This document shows, piece after piece, positions 39,083 through 48,914 of a DNA stretch of 64,000 nt. The notes under the pieces were generated by a model, which did not search any database, was not told where the DNA came from, and was given only the letters and a program-made list of their open reading frames with translations. The stretch lies in contig JANHCV010000007.1 of assembly GCA_025594325.1 (NCBI GenBank), positions 310,001 to 374,000 on the forward strand, in the 5' to 3' direction. The position numbers and the translations under genes were made by a program. Origin of the DNA: Blastocladiella emersonii ATCC 22665 (taxonomy: Eukaryota; Blastocladiomycota; Blastocladiomycetes; Blastocladiales; Blastocladiaceae). The stretch's first letter is position 1. Every line of letters begins with the position of its first letter.

Positions 39083-42000
39083 CGGAGCAGGCCGCGACGT
39101 CCTCGAAGCCAAAACCTGCGGATTTGGGTGGTACAACGGCGGTGGCCACGGCGGCCGCCGCCGCGGATAAGATGTCGGTGCCCGCCGACAAGAAGAAAAA
39201 AATGAACAAAAAGAAGAAACAAAACATGAATGATAAGAAGACTAATGGAAAATCTGTTGCTGCGTACTTTGGTGCACTTGTGCGTCTAGAGATGGCGCAG
39301 GACCACCTGCACCTCGGCGGGCTCCTCGCGCATCCAGGGCTCCGCACGGCGCCGATCCCGACGTTCATGATGCTCGACACGGGCGCGCCGGTTAACCTGA
39401 TCAGCCGCAGGGTGGCCGAGCAGGCCGGGCTCGTGCCGAAGCGCCTAGCGCGTCGCATCGACCTCCGCGGTGTCGTCGGTTCCGCGCCGGGCCAGCGCCA
39501 GTACATCTCGCATTACGTGCACGCGGCCGTGTCCGTCACGTCGCCCGAGTTCCTGCACGCGGCGGTCGCGGGATCCCAAACCGTGTTCGCGGACGGCGTC
39601 GTGCCTCCCGGCGACGCGTCCAAGCAGAAGCGCGTGGTGGGAGACGCGGGTCGCGCCATCGACATTCCGTGCCTTCATTGCTCGGTCGCGCGCTTCCTCG
39701 TCGTCGACTCTCCCGCGTTTCCGGTGATCATGGGACTCGAATGGATGGTCGCGAACGGCGCGAAGCCGGATCCGCGCTCGGCCACGGTCGCGATTGACGG
39801 CGCGTGCACTGGTCGCTGCGGGTGCCCGCCCGCCCAGCGCGTCACGGTGGCCACGGTCGCACCGCGCGTCGACCTCGACCCGCTCGCGTGGGACGAGGCA
39901 CACGGCCCGCCCGAGGCGCCAGATGACGCGGCGCCGAAGCGCGTGCTGCCCGCCAAGTACCTCAAGTGGGCGCACGTCTTCGATGCCGCCGCGGCGTCCG
40001 CGCTCCCGCCGCACCGACCGTACGACTGCGAGATCGAGCTCGTCGAGGGCGCCAAGGTGCCGTTCCTGCCCGTCTACGCCCTGTCGCAGCCCGAACTCGA
40101 GGAGCTGCGCAAGACCATCGACGAGAACCTCGCGCGCGGCTTCATCCGCCCATCGCGGTCGCCAGCCGGCGCGCCGATCATGTTCGTGCCCAAGAAGGAC
40201 GGGTCGCGCCGCATGTGTGTGGACTACCGCCGCCTCAACGCGCTGACGGTCAAGAACCGCTACGCGCTGCCGCTCATCGCGGAGCTCATGAACCAAGTGC
40301 AGGGCGCGCGCATCTTCACCAAGTTCGACCTGCGCGGCGCGTACAACCTGGTCCGCATCCGCGAGGGCGACGAGTGGAAGACGGCGTTCCGCACGCGCTA
40401 CGGACATTATGAATGGATGGTGATGCCGTTCGGGCTGACCAACGCGCCGGCCGCGTTCCAGGCGTTTGTCAACGACGTGTTCCGCGACCTGCTCGACCGC
40501 CGCGGCGTTCTCGTGTACCTGGACGACATCCTCATCTTCAGCGAGGACCCCGAAGAGCACACGGCGCTCGTCAAGGAGGTGCTGCAGCGGCTCGCCGACA
40601 ACAAGCTGTACGTCAAGCTCGAGAAGTGCGAATTCGACGTGACGCGCGTCGAGTACCTCGGCCACATCCTGACCACCGAGGGCGTCGAGATGGACCCGGC
40701 CAAGGTCCGCGCCGTGACCGAGTGGCCCGCGCCACGGACGGTCAAGGAGGTGCAGGCGTTCCTGGGCCTCGCCAACTATTACCGCCGCTTCATCCCCGAG
40801 TTCTCGGAACTGACCATCCCGCTCACCCGTCTTACGCAGAAGGACACGCCGTGGCGGTGGGGCGACACCGAGGCGGCGGCCTTTGCGGCCATCAAGACGC
40901 GGTTCGCGTCCGACCAGTTCCTCGCGCACCCCGACCCCTCAAAACAGTTCATTGTCGAGGCCGACGCGTCCAACTTCGCCATTGGGTGCGTCCTGTCGCA
41001 GGTCGACAACGAGGGCACGCTGCGGCCGGTCGCGTTCCACTCGCGCGCGCTCAAGGCGGCGGAGCTGAATTATCCCATCTTGGATAAGGAGCTGCTCGCC
41101 ATCAAGGTCGCGTTCGAGATCTGGCGCCACCACCTCGAGGGCGCGCAGCACCCGGTCGAGGTGTACACGGACCACAAGAACCTCGAGCACTTTCGCACCA
41201 TGACGGTCGAGTCGCAGCGGCACGCGCGGTGGGCACTGTTCCTCGAGCGGTTTTCGTTCCGGTTCACGTACCGGCCCGGCGCAATCAACGGGCGCGCCGA
41301 CGCGCTGTCGCGCCGCGCCGACTACGAGCTGTTTGACAACCCGATGCTCGGCCGCGCTGTCGTTCCCGCGTCGGCGCTCACGGTGGCCGCCACGGCCGCG
41401 GCCAGCGCGCCGCTCGTCGCGGGCACGCAGGGCGACGACGTGCTCGCCGCGATTCGGGACGGCCTGGCGGAGGACGAGCTCGCGCAGTCGATGCAGCGGA
41501 ACCCGGGCAAGCACCCGTCGCTCACCATGGACCTCGACGGCTTCGTTTGGCGAGACGACCGGCTGTACGTACCGTCGGGCGTCGCGCGCACCTGGGTGAT
41601 CGAGGAGGCGCACGCGACGCGTGTAGCCGGTCATTTCGGCGTCCAGCGCACCATCGAGAAGGTGTCGCGCTCGTACTGGTGGCCCGGGATGCGCAAGGTG
41701 ATCGAGCGGTTCGTCAAGTCGTGCCTCACCTGCGCGCGGGCCAAGGTGCCGCGCCACCGGCCTGACGGCGAGCTGCAGCCGCTGCCCACGCCGCCGCGGC
41801 CATGGTCGTCGATCTCCATGGACTTCATCACGGACCTGCCGCGCAGCAAGGGTCACACCTGCATCATGGTCGTCGTCGATCGGTTCTCCAAGATGACGCA
41901 CTTCATCCCGCTCGCCGCGCTCCCGACGGCCGCCACAACCGCCGACGCCTTCATCGAGCACGTGGTGCGGCCGCACGGGCTGCCCGACGACATCGTCTCG

Positions 42001-42894
42001 GACCGCGGGTCGCAGTTCACGTCGCGGTTCTGGTCGGCCATGTGCGAGTCGCTTGAGATCAAGGCCAAGCTCTCGACGGCGTACCACCCGCAGACCGACG
42101 GGCAGACCGAGCGCATGAACCAGACCCTCGAGGTGTACCTGCGCATGTTCGCCAACGAGGACCAGTCGAACTGGGCCGAGCTGCTGCGGTACGCCGAGAT
42201 GGCCATCAACAACACGGTCAACGAGTCAACGGGCATGTCGCCGTTCAAGGCCAACTACGCGTTTGACCCGCGGCTCTCGGCCGCGCCAGTTCGGTCGGAT
42301 CGGGTCCCGTCAGCCGCCGCGCTGGCCGAGCGCATTGCCGACGTCCAGGGCAAGCTGCGCGAGAAGGTCGAGCGCGCCAAGGAGCTGTACAAGAAGCACG
42401 CTGACCGCCGCCGCCGCGAGGGCCCCGACTACAAGGTCGGCGACATGGTGCTGCTGAGCACCAAGAACCTGCGCGTCAACGTGCCCAAGGCCAAGCTCGG
42501 GCCCAAGTACACGGAGCCGCTCAAGATCGTGCGCCTCATCCGGAAATCGGCCGTCGAGCTCGAGCTGCCGCCAACCATGGCGCGCGTCCATCCCGTGTTC
42601 CACGTCTCGCTCATCAAGCCGATCGACGAGCACGACGAGGAGGCGTTCCCGGGCCGCGCGCTGCCGCCGCCAACGCCGTACGCCGTCAACGGGCACGAGG
42701 AGTGGACGGTCGAGGCGATCCGCAACGCGCGCAAGGTCGGCCGCAGCGTCGAGTACCTGCTCAAGTGGCACGGCTGCCCCGAGGACGACAACACCTGGGA
42801 GCCGTACGCGAACCTCAAGCACCTCGAGCTGCTCGCCGAGTTCCACGCGCAGAACCCGTCAAAACCCGACCCGCGGAGGGGGAAGGGGAGATAG
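39061..42894 (+). CDS. pol: Pol of the chromovirus (protease, RT, RNase H, integrase, chromodomain)
   Basis: Expressed as a Gag-Pol fusion by -1 frameshift at 39061-39067; the frame is open from 39034 but has no ATG there. Retropepsin: MMLDTGAPVNL near 39370. Reverse transcriptase: FTKFDLRGAYNLVRI and the catalytic LVYLDDILIF at about 40510-40535. RNase H: VEADASNFAIGCVLSQ near 40960. Integrase: zinc-binding H-H-C-C (HATRVAGHFG ... CLTCARAK, 41610-41745), then the catalytic region from MDFITDLPR, through SDRGSQFTS, to the Glu in QTLEVYL. A GPY/F-like module and a chromodomain (TVEAIRNARK, VEYLLKWHGCPEDDNTWEPY) end it, probably targeting integration to modified chromatin. The stop (42892-42894) is directly followed by the 3' LTR. 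No damage seen. Confidence 0.95.
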   Translation, partial: GKRQSGVAEQAATSSKPKPADLGGTTAVATAAAAADKMSVPADKKKKMNKKKKQNMNDKKTNGKSVAAYFGALVRLEMAQDHLHLGGLLAHPGLRTAPIPTFMMLDTGAPVNLISRRVAEQAGLVPKRLARRIDLRGVVGSAPGQRQYISHYVHAAVSVTSPEFLHAAVAGSQTVFADGVVPPGDASKQKRVVGDAGRAIDIPCLHCSVARFLVVDSPAFPVIMGLEWMVANGAKPDPRSATVAIDGACTGRCGCPPAQRVTVATVAPRVDLDPLAWDEAHGPPEAPDDAAPKRVLPAKYLKWAHVFDAAAASALPPHRPYDCEIELVEGAKVPFLPVYALSQPELEELRKTIDENLARGFIRPSRSPAGAPIMFVPKKDGSRRMCVDYRRLNALTVKNRYALPLIAELMNQVQGARIFTKFDLRGAYNLVRIREGDEWKTAFRTRYGHYEWMVMPFGLTNAPAAFQAFVNDVFRDLLDRRGVLVYLDDILIFSEDPEEHTALVKEVLQRLADNKLYVKLEKCEFDVTRVEYLGHILTTEGVEMDPAKVRAVTEWPAPRTVKEVQAFLGLANYYRRFIPEFSELTIPLTRLTQKDTPWRWGDTEAAAFAAIKTRFASDQFLAHPDPSKQFIVEADASNFAIGCVLSQVDNEGTLRPVAFHSRALKAAELNYPILDKELLAIKVAFEIWRHHLEGAQHPVEVYTDHKNLEHFRTMTVESQRHARWALFLERFSFRFTYRPGAINGRADALSRRADYELFDNPMLGRAVVPASALTVAATAAASAPLVAGTQGDDVLAAIRDGLAEDELAQSMQRNPGKHPSLTMDLDGFVWRDDRLYVPSGVARTWVIEEAHATRVAGHFGVQRTIEKVSRSYWWPGMRKVIERFVKSCLTCARAKVPRHRPDGELQPLPTPPRPWSSISMDFITDLPRSKGHTCIMVVVDRFSKMTHFIPLAALPTAATTADAFIEHVVRPHGLPDDIVSDRGSQFTSRFWSAMCESLEIKAKLSTAYHPQTDGQTERMNQTLEVYLRMFANEDQSNWAELLRYAEMAINNTVNESTGMSPFKANYAFDPRLSAAPVRSDRVPSAAALAERIADVQGKLREKVERAKELYKKHADRRRREGPDYKVGDMVLLSTKNLRVNVPKAKLGPKYTEPLKIVRLIRKSAVELELPPTMARVHPVFHVSLIKPIDEHDEEAFPGRALPPPTPYAVNGHEEWTVEAIRNARKVGRSVEYLLKWHGCPEDDNTWEPYANLKHLELLAEFHAQNPSKPDPRRGKGR
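42875..42891 (+). promoter_or_regulatory. Polypurine tract of the chromovirus
   Basis: GGAGGGGGAAGGGGAGA immediately before the pol stop codon and the 3' LTR. It doubles as the last pol codons and is expected to prime plus-strand synthesis. Confidence 0.85.
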
Positions 42895-43068
42895 TGTCAC
42901 GGTTCAGTGATCCAACGGCTCGGGCTGGTGGCGCAGGCTGGTGGCGCAGTCCCTCATAAGCCGAGCGTTGCCCTCGCTCTCCCTCTCTCTTGTCATTCGT
43001 GATACAATCCTTCATTATCCGGCTAGTCATTCCTCGTGGCACAAGACCCTCCCCCTCGGCACCTTACA
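42895..43068 (+). repeat. 3' LTR of the chromovirus (174 bp)
   Basis: Identical to the 5' LTR. It starts on the base after the pol stop and is followed by the target duplication CGCGC. Confidence 0.95.
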
Positions 43069-43073
43069 CGCGC

Positions 43074-45242
43074 GCGCTAAGCCCGCGGCGAGCGAGTGGC
43101 ATTATTTGGTACGCGAAAGAGCCCGCCGCCGTTCGCAGAATCATGACGCATCGCTCAAACCTAGGGCAAGTGCTACGCAACGACTTCCGGCTGACGACAC
43201 TCCACGTGCCGCCAGGTCGTGCTGGGCCGCGCCGGGCCTCAGGTACTCGCCGTCGTCGTCGACGCTCAACTTCCCCTGCTTCAACTGCTTCAAGCGGCAG
43301 GGTGCCTCGACGTCAGTCGCTCCAGAACTGCGACGACTGCCGCCACCATCTCAATCGTCGCCTGCGGTCCATGGCCAAGCTCACGCTCAACGCGGTGCTC
43401 TCAACAATTGCAACTCGGCTTCTGCGACTCAAACTTCCGTGACAACACCACGCGCGCGTGGTGGTCTTCCCCATTGGTCGACGACCACCAAGCTCCGGCC
43501 AGCCACAACACGACACGACACGACGCGCCGCGCCGCGACGCGCAAAACCAGCTCAAGTCGGCGGCGAGCGTCACGCGGCGGAGTCGCAGGTCAACGTCAA
43601 CCTGGGACGTGTCGCGCTGGATCTCTCACTCGTACGAACATGGCCGATCACTCACCACTTGCTCGCTCGCCCTGCGCTCTGCGCTAGAAACCCATCCTGT
43701 GTGCCTCGACCGAGTACTCGCGCGAAACTCTTGCGAACGCTTCCGCTGCTGGCATGTCCGACGGCCATCGCGTTCGTCCGCGTCATGATCCCCCGCCTCA
43801 CGCTGTCAGCACTCCAAGTCGATCCAGATTATCATCATTCGCGCCCCGCAGACATTGTCGTGTTCGCGTTCGCCACCGCCGCTGCGTCAACAGTGGGAGA
43901 GGTGTTAGTACCACTCCGAAGGTACACTACCAATCTCCTGCCACCGCGTCGTCACGGGAAAATGACGCGTCGCTCGATTCTAGAGAAATGCAAGCTCCCG
44001 AGCGGAACATGGCCGGCCGAGGTCCGTTGGAGCGCGACAGCAGCAGCTACGACTACTCCAACGACTACTACAGCACGCACTCGGGCATGCATCTCGGGCC
44101 GCGAGCTCAAGGGCTACGACGACTCGGTGATCGTCAGCAACCTCGGCTTCGCGCAGAGGCGACGGCCACGAACTACACGATCAAGATGAACGGCGGGATC
44201 AACTGCGAGCCCATCACGATCCACAAGAGACGACGATCTACAGCATCAACGAGTCAACCAACACTCAGCAGCACTCGAGCAGCAGACCTGGAACGTGTCG
44301 CCTTCGTCTTTCCCTCCACCACACCCGTGCGCGCGAGTCCGTGATCGCTGACATCCGTTCTCCGGGACCAGTAGTAGATGGAAGCCGCGCTACCTCTCCT
44401 CGCTCACATCGATCCGACTCGTGTTCGCACGCTTTACCGCGTCTGACGACAAACTATCGCGTCGTCTCTCGCTCGATTAATAGCGGCCAGCTGCTCGCCT
44501 CGTACACGTACACGTACACGGACGGCCTTGGCTGCATCTTCACCACCGCTCCGAGTCATGTACGCGTCGACCTACACGAGGTCAAGCTCAAGGAGAACCG
44601 CGGCCGCGGGCGGATCACGCAGCAACTCGATGATATTGGTACGCGTGGCCGAGACGAGACAAGACCATCCGCATGGCGGCTCATACTGACTGAGTCGCGC
44701 GACTGCATCCGCCGTGTAGCCAACTCGACCAGCTTCGGGTTCTTCTTCCTCCTCCTCCTCCGCGCCTGGACTCGCCTCCATGCTCGGCACCGCCGCCGCG
44801 ACCAGCGGTGCTGCACGACAATGACGAGCACGTCGTGGTCATCATCCTTCTCGGCGCCCGTCTGCTTCGGCAATCTCGTCCAGCTTCGCACTCGCCATCG
44901 TCCAGCCCGACACGTGTTTGTGGCCCCGCACTGGCCGCCTCGCGCCGTGGCCATGGCCGCGAAGGGCACCGATTGCTCACGACCCGCGATATGACCGAGC
45001 TCGGAGCGCGCGACACGAGCCGACGACTCTCATCCATCGCCGAAACGGCTCCGGCTGCGCGACCCTTTGCGCAAAGGCGTTTGCGCAAACCCGGCCGCGG
45101 CGCCAGCTAAAGTGGCGCAGGGGTTTGCGCAAAGGGTCGCGCGAACCGGGTCGGTGCCCTCGCCGTCTCAAAGTCCCCGCTCCCCACGCACGCATCGACC
45201 AGTATAAACCATGAATTTTCTGCTCCGGCGACTTGACGCAAC
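43074..45242 (+). other. Decayed region with scattered coding-like fragments
   Basis: No intact gene. Between about 43,980 and 44,650 several short plus-strand stretches in different frames look protein-like: SSSYDYSNDYYSTHSG, GRELKGYDDSVIVSNLGFA, NYTIKMNGGINCEPITIHK and DGLGCIFTTAPSHVRVDLHE. They follow each other in order and could be exons or frameshifted remains of one gene. There is a TACACG repeat near 44,503-44,520. At 45,060-45,140 a GCGCAAAC/GTTTGCGCA inverted motif recurs. Confidence 0.35.
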
Positions 45243-46100
45243 CTATTTATGAGCGATTGCCTGAGACTTTGACGCGGTGAAGAGAGGTTTTGCGCTTCGA
45301 CTCGTGTTTGACCCGTGAGACTGCGTCGCTCGCGAGCGCGAAACGCGTAAAGTCACCGATGGGTCAAAGTACGCGCCCGTCACGTAGTCGGGCCGGTTGG
45401 GGTGGCGCGTCGCGCTTGGCGGGGCGAGACCAAGACCGTCAAAGATGCCCTTGTTGTCGCTCACGTGGTAGTAGTCGCGGACCGCGGCGGGCACTGTCTC
45501 GGGGAAGCTGAGGAGGGTCTGCATCGCCTCGAGCGGGAACTGCTTGCGCAGGATGAACACAAGCGTCTTGCAAAGGCGCATGGTGCCGGTGACGAGGCAA
45601 ACGTGCGCGTTCATGACGGTGGCGGCGTAGTTGCGCGACGCGAACCGCTTGTGGCGGAAGGCCTTGTTGCTGACTGAGGGTACAGGGATCTGCTGCGCGT
45701 CCTTGATCTCGTCAAGGTGGGCCGGCGACAGGAGGCGCGCGTGATTGTAGGCGTCGTGCTCGTAGTTGTGCTGCAGCTCGAGGGCCAATTTGGAGAGGGC
45801 GGGAGCAGGAGGCGAGGGACCACGGCGTGCGCGTTTCGGACCGAGTTGATGTGGATCGTTGCAGCCATCACCGGGGGTGTCAGAGACTACCAATGGAACC
45901 TGCTCCGAGTGGTGGATGAGGGGCACAAGCGGGCGCGGTTGGGCGCTTGGACAAACAAGGGCAGGAGGTTGCAAACGCGTTACAAGCGGACGACGAGTGG
46001 AACCGGCCATAACCAGTTGAGGGTGACGGGAGGTCTGGATAAGAGCGGGAGCCCCGTGCAACGGGGTGACGAGCGAGGGCAGGGCGGGACCGTGCGCTGG
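45243..46100 (-). CDS. Unrecognised ORF fragment, fused in frame to a LINE tail
   Basis: The minus-strand frame is open from 46259, but its first 50 codons come from the LINE tail and an 8-bp minisatellite, so the true start is lost or downstream. The C-terminal 160 residues look like ordered protein (KLALELQHNYEHDAYNHARL, AMQTLLSFPETVPAAVRDYY, RPDYVTGAYFDPSVTLRV). No family was recognised. It may be the 3' part of a host gene interrupted by the LINE insertion. Confidence 0.4.
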   Translation of the reverse strand, partial: PAHGPALPSLVTPLHGAPALIQTSRHPQLVMAGSTRRPLVTRLQPPALVCPSAQPRPLVPLIHHSEQVPLVVSDTPGDGCNDPHQLGPKRARRGPSPPAPALSKLALELQHNYEHDAYNHARLLSPAHLDEIKDAQQIPVPSVSNKAFRHKRFASRNYAATVMNAHVCLVTGTMRLCKTLVFILRKQFPLEAMQTLLSFPETVPAAVRDYYHVSDNKGIFDGLGLAPPSATRHPNRPDYVTGAYFDPSVTLRVSRSRATQSHGSNTSRSAKPLFTASKSQAIAHK

Positions 46101-46103
46101 CGG

Positions 46104-47506
46104 TGAGAGTTCAGGGATCATTCGCGACGACGAAGTAGTGCGAGGAGGTGGATCTCGGTCGCCGTGTGTACGAGAAGACGAGAAGACAAGAAGACAAGAA
46201 GACGAGAAGACGAGATGACAAGAAGTCGAGAAGACGAGAAGACGGCGCGGCGCGACCACGGGACGTAACCTTCCGCGGCAGAGGTTCCCGATGATGGCAG
46301 CGGCACAAGACTAGAGAATAGATCCGCGGCCACGACTGGATCACGACCGCGAACCGACCCGACGCGGCGAAGAGGCAGAAGGTCCAGCACAACGAGGGTG
46401 CTGACCAACGCCAGGGCGCGGGCGGCGGCCGGTGCTTATTGTGGTCGTGGGCGAGGCGAGGCCGCTGCTGGCGGAGGTGGGCGAAGGGCGCCGAGCACTG
46501 CGGTGCGGCAGCGATGATCGAGTCGAACAGGTTGGGCAGATGATCTTGGGGCACGGCGCGAGCGGGCCGAGCGGGTTGGGGCACACGGCGCGGGATCATG
46601 GGGCGAGAAGCGCGCGAGCACGCGAGTTGAGGGTTGGTACACGGGCGGGGACGCAGCGCGTGATGCGCCGAGTGGCACAGCGGGTGAACACGGCCGAGAT
46701 GAGGAACACGGGGTAGCGGCGGAACGGGGCCGGAGCGCGTGAGAAGGCGCGATCGGGTGGTCGGCGGCGCCACATCACGTGCGATATGCGAGACAGCGTG
46801 CGAGACATAAAAAAGAGAGAGGAGGAAGCGTGTAGACAGGGAGCGAGCCACCCACTCACAGCGCTCGAGGCGATGGCCGTCGCGGCAGGAGCGCGAGGCG
46901 TGGATCGATGAGTTCGTCTCAGTAAAGCTGTTAGAACCACGCGAAGAGTGGCGCGTCCACGATGGCGGCCGCGGTACGCTCGATGCGGTTCGGGTTGAGG
47001 AGCCGCTCGGCGAGCGAGCCGGCGACGCTGGCGCGGAGGCCGCCGCCAATCTCGGCTTCGGCGACCGCCGCGAAGGCGCTGCTGATGCGGGGAGCGGCGT
47101 TGTCGAGCGCCGCGGGGACGAGCGCGCGCAAAGCGGGACACGCGAACGCGTGCGTCTGCGTGTCGGCGACCTCGACACCAGTTTTGAGGCACTCGGCGCA
47201 GTTGGGCGACTCGTAGCGGTGCGGCCAGAACTGGTGCAGACGGGCCCGGGTCGGCAGCTGGCCCGCGAGTGCGCGGAGCTGGAAGCTCAGGAGCGAGTTT
47301 GCAGCGAGGGATTCACTCGGGCGGGCGCGACGCGGGCCGCCCCAAAGCGCGGTGGCGAGGGCTGGGACGTCGATGGGTGCGGGCGCGACGCCAGCGGCCG
47401 CGGTCAGGGCGAGCAGCGAGTCGTGTCGCGCGAAGGGAATATTCGCACAGCACGAAAGTTCAAGCAGCGCCGCGTTGACTCGAACACGACGCACTCGAGA
47501 CATCAC
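46104..47506 (-). mobile_element. 5'-truncated LINE: end of ORF2 and 3' tail
   Basis: The first part (47506-46931 on the minus strand) encodes about 190 residues ending in LFAWF. It includes LPTRARLHQFWPHR, then a CAEC ... THAFAC (C-x2-C-H-x3-C) cluster, the usual zinc-like motif near the C-terminus of non-LTR retrotransposon ORF2 proteins. The remaining 830 bases are non-coding 3' tail, shared with the copy at 32282-33321. No reverse transcriptase core is present. The element ends near GAACTCTC in minus-strand sense, without a clear poly(A). Confidence 0.7.
46171..46243. repeat. 8-bp minisatellite (GAAGACGA-type) inside the LINE tail
   Basis: About nine imperfect copies of GAAGACGA or GAAGACAA. 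The homologous position in the other LINE fragment (about 32346-32368) has only two or three, so the array expanded in this copy. Confidence 0.8.
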
Positions 47507-47702
47507 GATATGAACCTTCTATTTCCTGTCTTTGACGTGACATATTGCGCTGACTGCGGGTACCGCCAGGCTCCAAGCTCTCGAGCTCACTTTTGCGGAA
47601 ACAGGCCATACTATGTCCGTAGAAACGTTTGTCTTATTCTATAGCTCGGCAAAAAGGACACAAGCGCCGGCTTTCACACAAAATTCATGACGCGTCGATC
47701 AA

Positions 47703-48914
47703 TCAGGGCAGGTAGAGCACTCCGCTGCCTGCATCATCGCGCGCGTCAGAAGCAGTCGAGCAAGTCGGACTCGAAGGATCCGCGGCAATAGGCGACGATG
47801 GGAGAATGAGCTCGTCACGGGCCTCGCCTGGAAGGAAAAGTTCGGGGGCCTCGTCAGCGCGGGCGGGAAGGTAAAGCGAAGCCGAGTCGCCATCCTCGCT
47901 GCGCGCAAGCTGCGCGGGAAGGACGGGCGCGTCGTGCTTGACGGGAGCAGCGAGATCATCGACCTTGAGCGTGGCCGCGCTGGCAGCCGCCGCGATAGCC
48001 ACGTCGGAGTCGTTTTTGACTGCTGCGGGATCCGCGACACGTGCATGGACAGTCGAAGTCGCGTCAGTCCGAGTGGAAGCGGCAGCATGCGTCGTGGTGG
48101 CGATGGAGGACGATGCAGGGCTCGCCGGCTTGGCGGGCATCGAATCGACCCCACCGCGGAGCTTGGCCTCGGCTGCTTGGGCCCGACGACGGTAAAGAAA
48201 GATTCCAATCGCCGCGAGAATCAAGGCCACGGCAGCGATGGCGAGCGCGATGTAAATGGCGATCGAGTGCGAGGTACCATCAAGCGCAGGAACGGATGCG
48301 GGCGCTGGAACACTCGGCGTGGCGGTCGGGCTCAAGGTGGCCGTCGTTGAGGAAGCCGACGCGGTCGATGGTGAAGGGTTTGGAGTCGTCACAGTCGCTG
48401 AAGTAGTAGTGGTTGAGGAAGCCGACGAGGAGCGCGTTGCAGTCGTGACGGGAGGGCATACAAAATGAAGATCCATCCGTACGACAATGAGCTCGGGGTC
48501 CACCGCGGTAGGATTGTAGCTCGTAAGGAAGCAGTTCTTGAGTTGAGAATCGTCCTGTTGACGCCAGAAGCCGCGCGAGCTTGACTCGGAGCGGATTCCT
48601 CGGCCTGTGTACTCAATCTGCGTGATGCCCGTGTCGTCCCAACCAATAACAAGAGAGTTGATACCGTCCGACAGATTAGGTCCGGTGACTGCGCCCTGGT
48701 TCGACTTGAACGGATTGTGAGCACATATCGGTTGAAGTGGTGTCATAAGGTGGCCCTTGGTCCAGAGGATGCCCAGTGCCGTCACATACGAGCCAGGAGC
48801 AGACATCACACAGTCGTCCGGAGCAGACGCCGTCTGCTGTGAGCCAGGGTCCAGGCCGACGATAGCGTCACGAGTCGGGCCGGTTTTCGGAACAAAGGAT
48901 CGATCCGAGGACAT
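47703..48914 (-). CDS. LYLP-family single-pass membrane protein 3
   Basis: A 403-residue paralog with the same plan: start MSSDRSFVPKTGPTRD without signal peptide, then the shared domain (CAHN, SDGINSLVIGWDDTGITQ, FWRQQDD, CFLT, FVCPP). A Ser/Thr/Pro/Ala stalk, a membrane segment (about IYIALAIAAVALILAAIGIFL), YRRRAQAAEAKLRGG and a long tail follow. The tail carries four motif copies: SLYLPA, ELFLPG, ELILPS and the terminal GVLYLP. The most similar paralog is the gene at 25710-26792. The shared 19-base word lies 196 bases upstream. Function unknown. Confidence 0.75.
   Translation of the reverse strand: MSSDRSFVPKTGPTRDAIVGLDPGSQQTASAPDDCVMSAPGSYVTALGILWTKGHLMTPLQPICAHNPFKSNQGAVTGPNLSDGINSLVIGWDDTGITQIEYTGRGIRSESSSRGFWRQQDDSQLKNCFLTSYNPTAVDPELIVVRMDLHFVCPPVTTATRSSSASSTTTTSATVTTPNPSPSTASASSTTATLSPTATPSVPAPASVPALDGTSHSIAIYIALAIAAVALILAAIGIFLYRRRAQAAEAKLRGGVDSMPAKPASPASSSIATTTHAAASTRTDATSTVHARVADPAAVKNDSDVAIAAAASAATLKVDDLAAPVKHDAPVLPAQLARSEDGDSASLYLPARADEAPELFLPGEARDELILPSSPIAADPSSPTCSTASDARDDAGSGVLYLP

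Larger units (their letters stand above)
37778..43068 (+). mobile_element. Complete Ty3/Gypsy chromovirus with identical LTRs
   Basis: A 5,291-bp LTR retrotransposon. The two 174-bp LTRs (TG...CA ends) are identical base for base by eye, and a 5-bp duplication CGCGC flanks the element (37773-37777 and 43069-43073), so insertion is very recent. Order: LTR, self-primer site, gag, -1 frameshift, protease, reverse transcriptase, RNase H, integrase, chromodomain, polypurine tract, LTR. The C-terminal chromodomain puts it among chromoviruses (Tf1/sushi, Pyret-type). All frames are open, so it is potentially active. Confidence 0.95.

Noticed and set aside
39445-42846. Several 180-490-residue minus-strand frames across the retrotransposon
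   Set aside because: They are antisense shadows of pol, Arg/Leu/Ala-rich and without domains.
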